From positions 62,001 through 126,000 of the forward strand of contig WACJ01000301.1 of NCBI GenBank assembly GCA_008973525.1: a stretch of DNA of 64,000 nucleotides, given 5' to 3'. The DNA is from Stenopsyche tienmushanensis (Eukaryota; Arthropoda; Insecta; Trichoptera; Stenopsychidae). The position numbers and the translations under genes were made by a program. This document shows positions 11,601 through 22,436 of this stretch, in pieces. A model generated the notes under the pieces. It saw only the letters and a list, made by a program, of their open reading frames with translations, searched no databases and had not been told where the DNA came from. The number at the start of each line of letters is the position of its first letter. The first letter of the stretch is position 1.

Positions 11601-14600
11601 AAAATGTGCAATGCCAGTTAAAATCTGATACATCTTTATCAAATGATCGTATTTCAAATAGATGGAAAGAACACGCACATTTAAAGTCAGAGTTTGAAGA
11701 TTTAAACAATGTAAGTTCATTTTTAAAATATGCATTTAATTCATTGTAGATGGTAATCCAAATGCAACATCTATATGTTAGCACTGTATAATATTTATTA
11801 TTTATTAATGAGACTTATTTTACAGATTAAATCTACTGCCATTCAAAATGAAAAAGCAGAAAGCTTAGAAACGTCTACGGAAAAACACAGTAAAAATCTT
11901 ACAGATTCTGACTTATCAAAAGAACATAATAAACTCAGTTTTAAACTTACAGATGCTTACAAGCAAATAAGCGAGCTAACAAATATGTATATTGAGGTTT
12001 CGATCTTAAACTGTTTATTATTAGTATTTTAAAATTTGTTTTTCTATTAACCCTTTCGGACCGGAGAGCAGAAACGCTACACTCTAATGTAAATCCACTT
12101 TTCTGTCAGTTACGCCACAGCGTGTAACAATCTTAATAATGAACCAAGTTTAATAAGTGAACCTTAACAACATTGATAGCACACAATATTCGTTCATTTA
12201 ATGTTTAACTTGCATGGCAACTGCTTTCTGTTGTTCAACTATTTCTGCGTATTAATGTGTTGCCAAAATAAAAAGACAGGGTTAACGTGCAAGCCTGCCA
12301 GTTTACTTCTGAAGGAGTAAATTTTGCAAAGGAGTGGTGATACTCGATTTATGACACCACTCCAGAACAGTCAAGGGGGAATAACAAAATTAATCAACGA
12401 TAAGAATGATGCGAGTATCTTAATTATCAAAACAAACGCCTTCTCTCAAGACAACACAAACAAAAGTCGTCTTATCTTTGGTCGAATGTTTAGACGTGTA
12501 GGGATACCTTTACGGTAAGACTTTGCCATCGATGCACGAGTGTATAATGAGACACAAGACACTCGTCTCTGTCTTACGATTTCTGGTCCGATAGGGTTAA
12601 ATAGAAACAGTAGATATATCTGGAATTTTATTCATTTAATTTCTAGGCTTCCAGTGCAAAAGATAAATTATTGCGAGAAATTGATGAGCTAAAATCCAGC
12701 GATGTTTATAAAAGTCTTGAAGAAGAACGAGCCAACGTCGAAGAGCTATTAAACCAGTTGAAGATAGAGAAATTAAAAGTAGACGAATTAGGAAATAAAC
12801 TTTTAAATCAACAGCTAGAAGATCTTCAAACGCAATTGAAAAATTGTATAATTTTTTGATAAATTTCCCAAATTACATTTATAATATCAAAGTTCCTTAT
12901 ATTAAAATTATATAAAATTATCTCATTTTAGTGAAAAAGGATAATATTGATTCCCAAGAATTTGCAGTTGCGAATGAAGATTATAAAAAAATTGAAAAAG
13001 AGGTATATTATGGAAACATTATTTATTTTATTGTTATTATTTATTGCATAAGTCTCGCATGCATTCTCGGTTCACTGGGGGCTATTTTAGCGTGTATGGC
13101 AATATTAACCCATTGATGAGTGAGTTAATTTTAAATCGAGTTAAAAATAGATGATATATTCGCATGTCCACCATTTATCATCCATAAAAATCCATTTTTC
13201 TCTCAGGACCGAGGATGAATAATGCTTGTATATCAATAAATGAACCTCAATACTAATGGTATTTTTGGATCCCATAATAGCGTTTCAACTAGAATCACTT
13301 TGGTACCAGGCTGAGTTTTAAGTATTGATTTATGTGGCTTTCTACTATTTCTACTGTTCCATCATAATTTTAATGTTTATTTTGTCATCATCTGTTGATG
13401 ATTGATATGATGACTCTATTTTGTGCTCTTGGATTCATTGTGTTCGTAAAAATGTAATGTTTGAAATAATGATTTAATTAAATTCTAATATTTTATTAGA
13501 AATAGAAGTACGGCATTGAAAATGAAGCATTATGGATCACTTTTTGCAATATGTAGACATATAGGGGTAGCTTTACAGCATGACCTTGCTGTCGATGTAT
13601 AAGTGTATAATGAGACGCAAGACATTCTCTTCTCTGTCTGTGATTCATTAATCTCCGCACTCATGTGTGAAAATACTCTTTCTTTATCACTCAAGTTAAT
13701 TCGCAGCATATGCGGGATTCCTCGTCAATGGGTTATTTAAAGCTTACAAATCGTAAACATGTAAGATGTAAATTGATAGATATCGCCCAAAATAGAAATA
13801 AATAGGACTGTGATCACAGTTTCCTGTAAAAGATGTGTTAAATAGGTTCTCGCCTTCTTATTAATTAATTTGTGGTATATTAAAGCTATGATGACAAATG
13901 TATTTTTATCATATATTTTCGTTTAATATATTTTATTTTTTTAAATTTCAGTTGAAAATGGAAAATCTGAAATTAAAAAAAATGTGCGAAGAGCAAAGTA
14001 ATCACTTGTCGGTGTTAGCTGCTGAACTCGATGAAAGGAAACAATTGATTACTCAACTTAATTCTGAAATTGGTTCGTACTCTCTATCAAATATAAATAT
14101 GATACTTACCTTAATTTGTGTAGCTCATATAGCCTTATCAGAGCCGTAACGAGGGTGTGAAGCACCCGTGGTAAGTATCTAACTCGCCCCCTCTTCCCAA
14201 TTAAAAAAAAAGTTAGCCTCTGAAGGAGCTTTCGTAATCGTACAGATCATATAAAATGCTTCAAATAGCCCTAAAAGAGAACGGAGTGGTCATAAGGTTT
14301 GTGTGTCCAACCGGTCCACTTTTCGGAGCGCTGACATGACAAATGAGCGCTTTGCAATAAGACACTAAAATCTACGCTAAACGCGTTGTTTAAATTTTAC
14401 AATCGATCAAAAATATTTTTGTCTTTAATGCTGGCTGGGTCGGCCCAGTGATAACAAAGAAAATAAGGATTAGACAACTTAGTATATATTATAAAAACGG
14501 ACAGAGTCATTCAGTGTTGATTCATGTAAAGTTGAATGCTCAAGTAAAATAAAAACTGTGTGCTCGACCTGGTTGATATTCTGCGTTTTGCGCCTACGCC

Positions 14601-17600
14601 CATGGTGGGTGCCTACTTTGCCTACCCCTCGTTACGGCCCTGAGCCTTATAAAAGAGCCTCGTGCATCAACAACGCATTTCCATCTGTCTTGGATCTTAT
14701 TCCTTCAATTGCTCAGGCCCAAACATGTGGCATCTTTGTCTACCTGTCTATCCCAGGATAGATGAAATTTTCCGACGTGTCTACTGCTACTCGGTCCCAA
14801 AAGTCTAAATAGAAGTAATTTTACTAATAACAGTTTTGTACAAAAGTCAGCATCTTACAAATGTAATATATTGTATATGTTTAAAAAACTTTTTTGTATC
14901 CTTTGTAGAGCTTCAAGGACAAAGAGAAGCATTGATTTGTGACTTGAAAGCAAAAGCTAAAGAATTTGAAGATTATATTATGACTCATCAGAATAAATTT
15001 TTAAACAGGAAAAATGTTTCCACGTCTCCAATATTTGAAGATAACGAGTCGAAGGAACTTAAACAAACTGAATATATTGATAGACAGGTTTGTCCATTTA
15101 ACAAATTTCAAGCGTTATTATTAATTTGTTTATAAATATGGAATTATAATGTTTCTAAGAAGAACCACATAGGAAAAACGGAAGCTATCCCCATCAACAG
15201 CCTCATTAGCTTACTTGGGATTCCCATCTCCAACATAGTCCTCCAAAGCTTGTCATATACCTTGCAAAAGTCAATAAATATGTGGTGGAAATCAACACCG
15301 TATTCCCACATTTTAAGGGTGGACATTTAAACGACATTATATTCCATACTTTAATGCCTTAAAATATTTTTTCAAATTAAAAAAATTAAGTGGATATTTC
15401 ACACACGACATGTTTTATTTCCATTTAAGAATCGAGCATCATTATTGAAAATCCCTGTAATAACATAATATAGGGTGCATATTGAATATTATTGTTAATC
15501 TATTCTAACTCCATGTATGTATTATTTTTTCTTTGAATAGAAGGACTATTTAATTGTAGAAGAAAAAATTCGACAAGATATGGCACAACATTTTGCATTA
15601 GAAATCAAAAATATGGAAGAATTATATAGTAAAAAAATATCAGACATGGATAAACAATTCAATCTTAATGTTATTCAGCTTAGCGATATATTAAAAGTGA
15701 AAACGAAAGAAGTGGAAACGCTGCAAGAGTTGCTTTTTTCCGAGAGGCTAAAAGTTCACGAAATTGTTTCAAATTCTCAAAAATCCAAAGAGAATGAGCT
15801 GATCTACGAAAAAAACTATAAAGATTTATTGATGTATCAAGAGCACGTAAACACGTTGACTTCCGAGATCAAGAAGCTAAAATATGATTTAGAAAATGAT
15901 CCAGTGAAAATTGAACTAAGAAATAAAGTAACTGCAACATTGGAAGAATTAAATAAATTTAAGGATAAATATAGAACAATAAAGAAAACAGCAGCCAAAT
16001 ACAAGGTTTTTATTTTGTTTTATTTGAGTAAATGTTTAGATATAAACTTTGTCAACTATTTGAATTAACCCAATGCTTTATTGTATTTTTTTAGGAGTAT
16101 ATTGCAGAAAAGGATATACATGTTAATAGTGAAATTGATAGGATAAAACACAGATATGAAATGTCGTTAAATAAAATGAAAGATCGTTTAAACTCTTATG
16201 TACAACAAGTGGAAGAGCAGGTATGTGTTTTAGTGGTGTTGTTATTTAAAATTATTTATTTATTTCTATTTTTTTTTAATAAACCATATATCACATTTGA
16301 TAAATATATTGGGTATGTGAATAAGTACCTGCCGTTTCACCATTGGTGGTATAACAAATTTATGTGCATATAATATACCAAGTAAACCGTAAAGTTACAG
16401 GGAATTTTACTGCACATATTTATTAAAAAAAAAATTTCAACAGTTTCGAGATGTCTGATAGCATTAGGAATGATACAAAAGGAAGTATCATGGGTGCCTT
16501 ATGACTTGAAGCCGAGACATGTAAAAAGGTGTCTTTTAGCATGTGAACAGCTGCTCCAACCGCCAAGACGAATAGCGCAGTAGTTGACCAAATGAGGTAA
16601 CCACCCTAGAAATGGTGAAGATAATCCAAAAAATATTATTTGATGACTGTCGACTATAAGTGCATGAGACACGGTAGGCTTTTCAAAAAATGGTGTACAT
16701 TGCATATTGACTGAATATTTGGACATGAGAAAACTGTGCGCAGGATGGATGCTGCGTTTACTCACAATGGAATAGAAAAACAGCATTGTGATGAAGTTCC
16801 AATCGAGTGTTTGGCGATGTTTTACAGCAATAAGGCCAAGTCTGCGTCAATTTAGGATGAAAAATAGGTCCATTACTTCATAGCTGACCCAAGCTGTTTA
16901 TTGGTCCCTTTATTCGGGACCCCATGTACGCATTTATCCCCGAAAATCCCAAAAGAGGACGGAGTGGCCACAAGGTCCATGTATCCTACCGGTCCACTTT
17001 TCAGACCGCTGGCACTGGACACCTTGCAATCGGGCACCATACCTGAACATGTCTACAGAACGATTACAAACTCATATTACAAAATGAAGTTATCCGAAGA
17101 AGACTTATCGAGTGTAAGCGATAACAAAGAAAAGAGGAATTAGACAATTTAATTTATTATATTATAAAAATGGATAGAATCAATCGGTGTTGATTCATGT
17201 ATAGTGATCAAGTAAAATAAAAACCATGCGTAATTCTCGACGTCAGTATTCTTCGTTTTGCGCCCCAAGTCCTTCAATGCTCGGCGAAGGAAAAGTGGTC
17301 AAAATATGCCCAAAGACGCCACCAAAGTCGTATCAGCGTTGAAAACCTACCTGGAAATGATGAAATGGGGAGTTTTACTTCACTCGCTGTACTCTCCCGG
17401 CATTGCTCCTTCTGATTACTACTTTTCCGATGGATGACTCATGGCCTGGCTGTGTAGCACTTCGCTCCTTACGAAGGTACTAAAAAACGGGTCAATTCTT
17501 GGATAGCCTCAAAAGACGTGTCGTTTTTTCGACGTGGAGAAAGATGGACAAAAGTGGTGGCTAGCGATGGGCAATACTTTAATTGGCTTTCTTTTTTATT

Positions 17601-17881
17601 ATTTGTTTAAAATAAAGGATATATTTTTATGAAAAACGGCAGGAAATTATTCACACACCCAATATATAAGTGGCTTTATTTTGAATTAATTAATGAGATT
17701 ATTTTTATGTTTAAAATGTAACTTTGCTTATCAAAATTGAGCATTTATTATCGACTTTAGAAAGACATTTAAAATAACAGTTTGTTCATTATTTATTGAT
17801 TGAAGCTCTTTTTTTTAGACTGGCGTTAAAATATGCAAAACGGAATCTAAATCTGAAAACGATGCGCATTTAAATAGATGA
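8635..17881 (+). CDS. CEP152/asl: Asterless/CEP152-like centriole scaffold protein
   Basis: Eighteen coding exons: 8635-8736, 8816-8954, 9042-9115, 9402-9558, 9729-9942, 10012-10078, 10430-10648, 10880-11033, 11280-11403, 11503-11710, 11826-11996, 12647-12845, 12932-13002, 13952-14072, 14909-15087, 15541-16005, 16095-16220 and 17819-17881. All join in phase to give 950 residues, near the fly Asterless length. The start MSLFAGADSIHLS is followed by an acidic stretch (about residues 35-60) in which FDDFVDDEDDDDDE sits; the equivalent N-terminal region of Asl/CEP152 binds the cryptic polo box of PLK4. The rest is nearly continuous coiled coil. 'SLQQSQELLANSKHHITELE' and 'STINRLALELEETQNRL' align with the human CEP152 coiled coil. 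Role in the family: recruits PLK4 to the centriole to start duplication. Several introns carry transposons, yet all coding exons are intact. Confidence 0.86.
12051..12596. mobile_element. piggyBac-type MITE in CEP152 intron 11
   Basis: Flanked by TTAA on both sides (12047-12050 and 12597-12600). The ends are imperfect inverted repeats, CCCTTTCGGACCGGAG at the left and CTGGTCCGATAGGG at the right. It is about 546 bp and non-coding. TTAA targets with CCC termini are the hallmark of piggyBac transposition. Related copies occur at 43655-44048 (inverted) and 45378-45735. Confidence 0.75.
13109..13732. mobile_element. Second piggyBac-type MITE in CEP152 intron 13
   Basis: The left end follows TTAA at 13105-13108 and starts CCCATTGATGAG; the right end is CTCGTCAATGGG followed by TTAT, probably a mutated TTAA. 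It is about 624 bp with no coding capacity. The interior shares 'gtataatgagacgcaagacattc'-like blocks with the element at 12051-12596, so the two families are related. Confidence 0.65.
14139..14642. mobile_element. hAT-type MITE in CEP152 intron 14
   Basis: A perfect 8-bp target duplication AGCCTTAT lies at 14131-14138 and 14643-14650. The ends are CAGAGCCGTAACGAGG and CCTCGTTACGGCCCTG. The length is 504 bp with no transposase. The 8-bp duplication and CAGGG ends place it in hAT. This is the best-preserved member of a family repeated across the window (also at 56355-56689, 39155-39780, 41089-41520, 34290-34853, 40070-40250 and nested at 16900-17280). Confidence 0.85.
15144..15326 (-). mobile_element. 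Non-LTR retrotransposon reverse transcriptase fragment
   Basis: The minus-strand frame reads 'YGVDFHHIFIDFCKVYDK' then 'MLEMGIPSKLMRLL', matching the conserved block of LINE reverse transcriptases (YG.D.HH.FIDF..AYD....L...GIP.KL). Only about 60 codons remain and no 3' tail is seen. It lies in CEP152 intron 15. Confidence 0.7.
16545..16800 (-). mobile_element. Fragment of a second mariner family nested in the element at 16309
   Basis: Its reverse complement aligns with 31905-32110, where the same mariner family is longer: shared blocks include the 'ttgtgag(c/t)aaacgc' and 'tctc(g/a)tgtccaaa' segments and the 'cctcatttggtc' segment. The fragment covers the region between the DNA-binding domain and the first catalytic residue. 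It is frame-broken. Confidence 0.6.
16900..17280. mobile_element. Nested hAT-type MITE fragment
   Basis: It contains the family's internal blocks ('ggacggagtggccacaagg', 'ccggtccacttttcagac', 'gcgataacaaagaaaagag') found in the copy at 14139-14642 and others. Both termini are lost or merged with flanking mariner sequence, so its borders are approximate. Confidence 0.6.
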
Positions 17882-17919
17882 AAATATATAAATTCTATGG
17901 GAGGAAATGGAGTATTGTA

Positions 17920-17925
17920 TTTAAT
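17920..17925 (-). terminator. Possible AMT polyadenylation signal
   Basis: The minus strand reads ATTAAA here, about 42 bp after the AMT stop codon; a canonical AATAAA on the same strand is at 17792-17797. Use of either would make the AMT and CEP152 transcripts overlap at their 3' ends. Confidence 0.35.
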
Positions 17926-17929
17926 ATGA

Positions 17930-17935
17930 AATAAA
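17930..17935 (+). terminator. Likely CEP152 polyadenylation signal
   Basis: AATAAA lies 49 bp after the CEP152 stop codon at 17881 and just before the AMT stop codon on the other strand. The spacing fits a short 3' UTR. Confidence 0.55.
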
Positions 17936-17966
17936 AACTTTCATGATTGTATGAATATATTTTTAC

Positions 17967-19193
17967 TTATTTTTTCACGTAATATTTTGATGGTACAAAG
18001 GGCATTTTGACAACTTCACTTGTAAATTGCGAGTTGCGGACTTTAATTAGTAGGCTTGATCCCGGCTTTGAGAACTCCTTTTTTACGTATGCCATAGCTA
18101 TGTTGCCTCCCAGTGACGGACTCGGACAACCGCTCGTTACTTCGCCTATTGTTTCATTATTATCCGTTGATAAAATTTGAGCTCCGTGGCGAGCGGGAGG
18201 ACCTGATACCATTCGTAAACCCACGCGCTTTTTATTCACGCCATTCTTTAGCTGCTCTAATATCACATCCGCACCGATGAAATTTTTGTCCACTCTTCTT
18301 TTCTTTTGTATCAACCAAGATAAATTCGCTTCAACGGGAGACACAGTTTCATCTATATCACTACCGTACAAACACAAACCGGCTTCTAATCGTAAAGAAT
18401 CTCGTGCGCCCAAACCGGCAAGCTTAACATCGGGTAGCTGCATGAGTGATTCACAAATTAAAGTAGATTTCTCGGATGGCATTGATATTTCAAAACCGTC
18501 TTCTCCAGTATAACCGCATCTCGTCACCCTGCAATTTTGCACCCCGGCTATTATCATCTCTCTGGAGTTCATGAAATATAGCGATGATAGATCGTCGGAG
18601 CATATTTTTTGTAGTGCTTTTACAGCTTCGGGTCCTTGCAATGCAATCAATGACCTCTGTGATACGTCCGAAAACTGAATATCAACGTCCTTGTTATTCA
18701 TTTGAAATTTTTTGATAAAAGCCGCCATATGTTCTTTATCATGCTCCATTCTTCCGGCGTTCGATACGATGTATAGATTTTCCGAGTTGATTTTCGTCAC
18801 TATAAGATCGTCCAATATGCCGCCGTTTTCATTCAAAAATACGGTCAACGAAGACGATCCGTCTGGTATATCTTGAATATTTACAGGACACAGCGTTTCA
18901 ATCCAAGCAATGCAATCTTTTCCTTTGACATGGGTTTGAAGCATATGTGAAACATCAAACAGTGATGCATAGCTTCTGGTGTGTAGATGCGAGGCGGATA
19001 CGCTCATATCTGAATATTGAACCGGCAGTAAGTGGTCAGCAAAACTGACCATTTTTCCTCCATTTTTCACATGGAAATCGTATAACGCTGTTTTCACGTT
19101 TCCCGAACTAACAGATGCTACATTTTTACTTAAAAAGTTAATTTGTGATCGTTTAATAATTTTGTCAAAACACTTCCTAGTTATGGAAAACAT
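17967..19193 (-). CDS. AMT: Aminomethyltransferase, glycine cleavage system T protein
   Basis: A single uninterrupted frame of 408 residues. The T protein acts in mitochondria. It takes the aminomethyl group from the lipoyl arm of the H protein and, with tetrahydrofolate, yields methylene-THF and ammonia. The first 35 or so residues are basic, lack acidic residues apart from one, and look like a mitochondrial presequence. Family motifs follow in order: LYDFHVKNGGKMV, SLFDVSHMLQ, GGILDDLIV (containing the folate-site aspartate), LYIVSNAGR, GYTGEDGFEIS, ARDSLRLEAGLCLYG, TSGCPSPSLGGNIAMAYV and a MPFVPSKYY end. Length and order match animal AMT. It has no introns, while every neighbour except Abitram does. 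It is convergent with CEP152 (85 bp between stop codons) and divergent from CMC2. Confidence 0.95.
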   Translation of the reverse strand: MFSITRKCFDKIIKRSQINFLSKNVASVSSGNVKTALYDFHVKNGGKMVSFADHLLPVQYSDMSVSASHLHTRSYASLFDVSHMLQTHVKGKDCIAWIETLCPVNIQDIPDGSSSLTVFLNENGGILDDLIVTKINSENLYIVSNAGRMEHDKEHMAAFIKKFQMNNKDVDIQFSDVSQRSLIALQGPEAVKALQKICSDDLSSLYFMNSREMIIAGVQNCRVTRCGYTGEDGFEISMPSEKSTLICESLMQLPDVKLAGLGARDSLRLEAGLCLYGSDIDETVSPVEANLSWLIQKKRRVDKNFIGADVILEQLKNGVNKKRVGLRMVSGPPARHGAQILSTDNNETIGEVTSGCPSPSLGGNIAMAYVKKEFSKPGSSLLIKVRNSQFTSEVVKMPFVPSKYYVKK

Positions 19194-19871
19194 GACGACA
19201 CAATGATTTGGCTATGTGCTCTTCTGAGATTTGTTAAAATATTAGTATATGATAAACATATCTTCTGGTCGGAGGTCAACTAATCATTATCAAACAAATT
19301 GCTTGTTGTTCACAATATTTCATGCGCTTATCTAATTTTTAAATATTAACATTTTTGTTTGTAGTGTACAGTTTCTTTGATATTCAAAAGTTAAACAAGT
19401 ATAAATAGATTATAGCTTTAAGCATTATGTAATTTCATATGTAATAAAGGGCAATAATATTATTAAATAAAATAAAACCTACAGTTAAAAGCTTTGGAAA
19501 TATAAGTCGTGATATTAAAAAAGTGCATTTTGTATATTTAACTTGGGTAATAGCCGGTGTTAAAACATAGTCTTGAATGAATATAAATGTTTTCCCCTTT
19601 TAATGCACATTTGTATTTAAATTAATTTGAAATATATTTTATGGGTGTGGTTTTATTAAATTTAATATATTTTAAAATATACTTAATTTCATAATAACTA
19701 CGCGATAAAAAATATATTTTAATCATATAAATTTTAATGTATGATTGAAAAAATCTTTCATTTGTCTATTTTTTTTCCGTCGTTAAATTTTAGTTTCGGT
19801 TATATAATATTCGAATGGCAATATTACATCCGAGTTCAAAAAACTGGCAATACCGTTTACCTAACCTAACC
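19194..19871. promoter_or_regulatory. Divergent AMT/CMC2 intergenic region
   Basis: About 680 bp between the start codons of two nuclear genes for mitochondrial proteins transcribed in opposite directions. Sequence is AT-rich, and a 'ctaacctaacc' block lies immediately before the CMC2 start. No TATA box was assigned. Confidence 0.45.
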
Positions 19872-22414
19872 ATGCATACAGATCTGTCACCTCACCTTCA
19901 CACCCCTGAATGTAACGAGATCATAAAAAAATTCCAAGAATGCCATCGCGAGGTTGTTAAACTTGTTATATATTTATGCATTTCTATTTAGATTACAACT
20001 ATTTAGATTAATACGTAATCATTCTCTATTTTTCATAATATTCCATAACAATTTGATATTATTGCATTATACTTTAGATCTTTAGTGTAAAAAGTTCTGC
20101 ACTAATTCATTTTGTAAGCATTATTTATTTACTACACATTTTTATTTAATATCAATGCAAAAATATCCAATAAAATCATAATGAATTTTGATTGCATGAA
20201 GCTAACACATTTTTATTTACAAATAAATGCTCTTATTGATATTAATATATATTTTTATTAGCTTATTAATTATAGATGCCCCTATTCCAGTGTTTCCTAA
20301 CCTTTTTAGTCTCGTTACCCCTGTAGCCTATCAGGGAAACTGGTTTTACCCCCCTATAAAATTTTATCATGAAATTGTACAAAACTATACGAAATTACAT
20401 TTTTAACATACTTTCTTGATTAATTAATGATAGTTAATGTGAAAGTTGAAATTGTTTTGCATTTGCAAGTGTTTTTATGCTAGGTTTAGTTTCACCCAAC
20501 GAATATTCTTAGAGCTGTCAGCTATAATCGGATATTCAGCAGCTACTTTTCGCCAAAATGTACAGAGGTCATAGTTTTGAAATTCCACTTCTCTGGAAGA
20601 GCTATTCTCGAGTAGTCTGATAAATTCAACTTTGGTTGACACATCTTCGTCTTTAAAAAATCCCTCATCAGTATAAAATGGTGCTAATATCCAAGAATTG
20701 AACTGACGATTGTTCATGTCCGGGAAATATACTGCAGATAAATGGTGAATCGCAGAATTTTCAAACGTGATTTTTACAGATTGGTCATTTACCAATTGCT
20801 CACACAGTTGTGTAAACATCGATATATCGTCAACTTGAACTCTGCGTTAGTAAAGTTCCAATTTATGCAGAAAACTTGCAACTTTATCCTGTGCTGTCAA
20901 GCAGGGCCGTAACTAGTGTATGATGCGCCCGTGGCAGGAATCTAAATTGCGCCCCCCCCCCCTCCAACAAAAAAAGGTTAAAAAAAATGCCGAAAATGAG
21001 ATAATTTCAAATAAAAAATGGATTTCTTTCGGGAAATGGTCACTTTTAGGATCAAAATCATGGACGTAAAAATATGTAAAATAATGGATTTCTTTCGGGA
21101 AAGGGTCACTTTTAGGATCAAAATCATGGACGTAAAAAAATGGATTTCTTTCGGGAAAGGATCACTTTTAGGATCAAAATCATGGACGTAAAATAATGGA
21201 TTTCTTTCGGGAAATGGTCACTTTTAGGATCAAAATCATGGACGTAAAAAAATGGAAAATAATGTATTTCTTTCGGGAAATGATCAAATTATGATGGTAC
21301 AAATTAGTGCTCGAGTAAGTTGAAACTGAACCGTCTCCGTGGGCCTTCATCCCTCTACTTGCGAGAAGGATTGCTAGAAAAGAATTAGAACACAGTGAGA
21401 GACTTCTTGAAAGAGAGTACAAACTACATGATGCTCCTCTGTCATTCTATTATTATATCTATATACCAAAAAATAACAGCGTCATTACCCCCGCAGAATA
21501 GCCATTTTACCCCTCGGGGGGTAATTACCCCCAGGTTAGGAACCACTGCCCTATTCACTCCCTGTTTCTATTAATGATCTAATTTCTTATTTACAATATG
21601 TATGATATACGATAAACATGAGCGAGGAACAGTTACCAGTATAAAAACAAACATCTAACTCCTACAAAAAAAGTTGTAAATCTGTCAGAGAAAGTTCGAT
21701 AGTTTCCTTTTCTCTCTCTCTTCCTACGCTCCCGACAGAGCCTCCTTTAGTTGACGGTGTTGTTGTTCATGCAGCTCCTTCAACTCGTCGAAGCTGATAT
21801 CCTTGCTATGTTCTGCAACGAGTTCTTCGATGTCAAATTCGTATACATCGAGGCCTAAAGGCATTATTCATAATTAGCATGGCTTTCAGAGGAAGATTAT
21901 TACCCAGCTGGTATTTTTTATCTCAGGACCAGCAGCAAGAGTTTATCCATTCAGTAAACAGCTCTTCGTCGGTCCATGCCTTGCTGTTTGACTTCCACAT
22001 AACAGGCAGCCTTTTTTTTCTCAAGGAGGGGGAATGTTTTAAACACACTGCCGAGCTCATACTCGACAGTAATGTGGGATTCCGGAATTAAATAAACTAA
22101 CTAAACTAATGATCCGATTAACCACTAAAACTTCACCTTGTTCGTCTCTTGTTGCGTTTGGCCGCGCCGTTAGAAATGGAATTCTGTAAAATAACTTGAA
22201 CATGAATAAACAGATTTTTTAATAAATGTTTCTTTTTACGCAGCACTCTTTCGGGAAATTTTTTGGAAGTTGCAGCCAACTCGACGTTGATCTATCTAAA
22301 TGTGTTAAAAAGGAGATAGAACTGATGAGAGAAGAAAATTATCGCAAAGGAAAGGTAGCCCAAGAAGAAAGACTAAAGCGCATGTCCGAAAGTAAAAATT
22401 TGAGAAACGTCTAA
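19872..22414 (+). CDS. CMC2: COX assembly mitochondrial protein 2 homologue (twin CX9C)
   Basis: Two exons, 19872-19952 and 22244-22414, join in frame to 83 residues, near the 79 of human CMC2. Exon 1 begins [18 protein letters not shown], matching the family start; the junction falls in [14 protein letters not shown]. The protein has two CX9C motifs: C14..C24 in exon 1 and the pair in [16 protein letters not shown] in exon 2. These form a helical hairpin with two disulphides in the mitochondrial intermembrane space. CMC2 acts in cytochrome c oxidase biogenesis. The GT donor (19953) and AG acceptor (22242-22243) are clear. The 2.3 kb intron holds a complete hAT element and a Tigger fragment. 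The stop codon is 22 bp before the Abitram start, suggesting a shared transcript. Confidence 0.9.
20902..21000. mobile_element. hAT-type MITE end inside the larger hAT element
   Basis: Begins CAGGGCCGTAACTAG and continues 'gcgcccgtggcagg', the same terminus as the family at 14139-14642 and 56355-56689. Only one end is recognised; the following sequence turns into the tandem repeat. Confidence 0.55.
21010..21286. repeat. Tandem repeat, about five copies of a 52-66 bp unit
   Basis: The unit 'ggatttctttcgggaaa' + 'ggtcacttttaggatcaaa' + 'atcatggacgtaaaa' recurs with small changes and variable linkers ('ataatg', 'aaaatg'). It lies within the hAT element and has no coding role. Confidence 0.85.
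21735..22065 (-). mobile_element. Tigger/Jerky-type (pogo, DDE_1) transposase fragment
   Basis: On the minus strand, broken frames read '[20 protein letters not shown]', then '[14 protein letters not shown]', then '[17 protein letters not shown]' and '[12 protein letters not shown]'. This is the order of the DDE_1 domain and its C-terminal tail in Tigger/CENP-B-like transposases. Stops and frameshifts make it a pseudogene fragment. It lies in the CMC2 intron. Confidence 0.7.
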
Positions 22415-22436
22415 TTTTAAAGATTTTGAGTTCAAG

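Larger units (their letters stand above)
16309..17662 (+). mobile_element. Mariner element with nested insertions in CEP152 intron 17
   Basis: The left end TTGGGTATGTGAATAAG at 16309 and the right end TTCACACACCCAA at 17662 are flanked by TA. Plus-strand coding remains are visible at both ends: a helix-turn-helix tail at about 16440-16540 ('GMIQKEVSWVPYDLKPRHVK') and the C-terminal catalytic part at about 17280-17590 ('SLYSPGIAPSDYY', 'WWLAMG'). Between them sit a fragment of a different mariner in opposite orientation (16545-16800) and a hAT-type MITE (16900-17280). The element is same-family with 4939-5691 and is dead. Confidence 0.8.
20290..21548 (-). mobile_element. hAT element (ZBED/FAM200-type) in the CMC2 intron
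   Basis: A perfect 8-bp target duplication CCCTATTC lies at 20282-20289 and 21549-21556. Ends are CAGTGTTTCCTAACC and GGTTAGGAACCACTG, followed inward by runs of 'acccc'. The minus-strand frame 20475-20819 is the C-terminal transposase part, with '[20 protein letters not shown]' corresponding to the hAT dimerisation block. The frame ends before the conserved YLCE..FS motif, so it is truncated. The interior also holds a MITE end at 20902 and a tandem repeat. Confidence 0.85.

Noticed and set aside
16499..16786. 95-codon minus-strand frame in CEP152 intron 17
   Set aside because: The sequence is nested mariner DNA; homologous sequence at 31905-32110 is also a mariner relic.
20475..20819. 114-codon minus-strand frame as a host gene
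   Set aside because: It is the end of a hAT transposase within an element with 8-bp target duplications.
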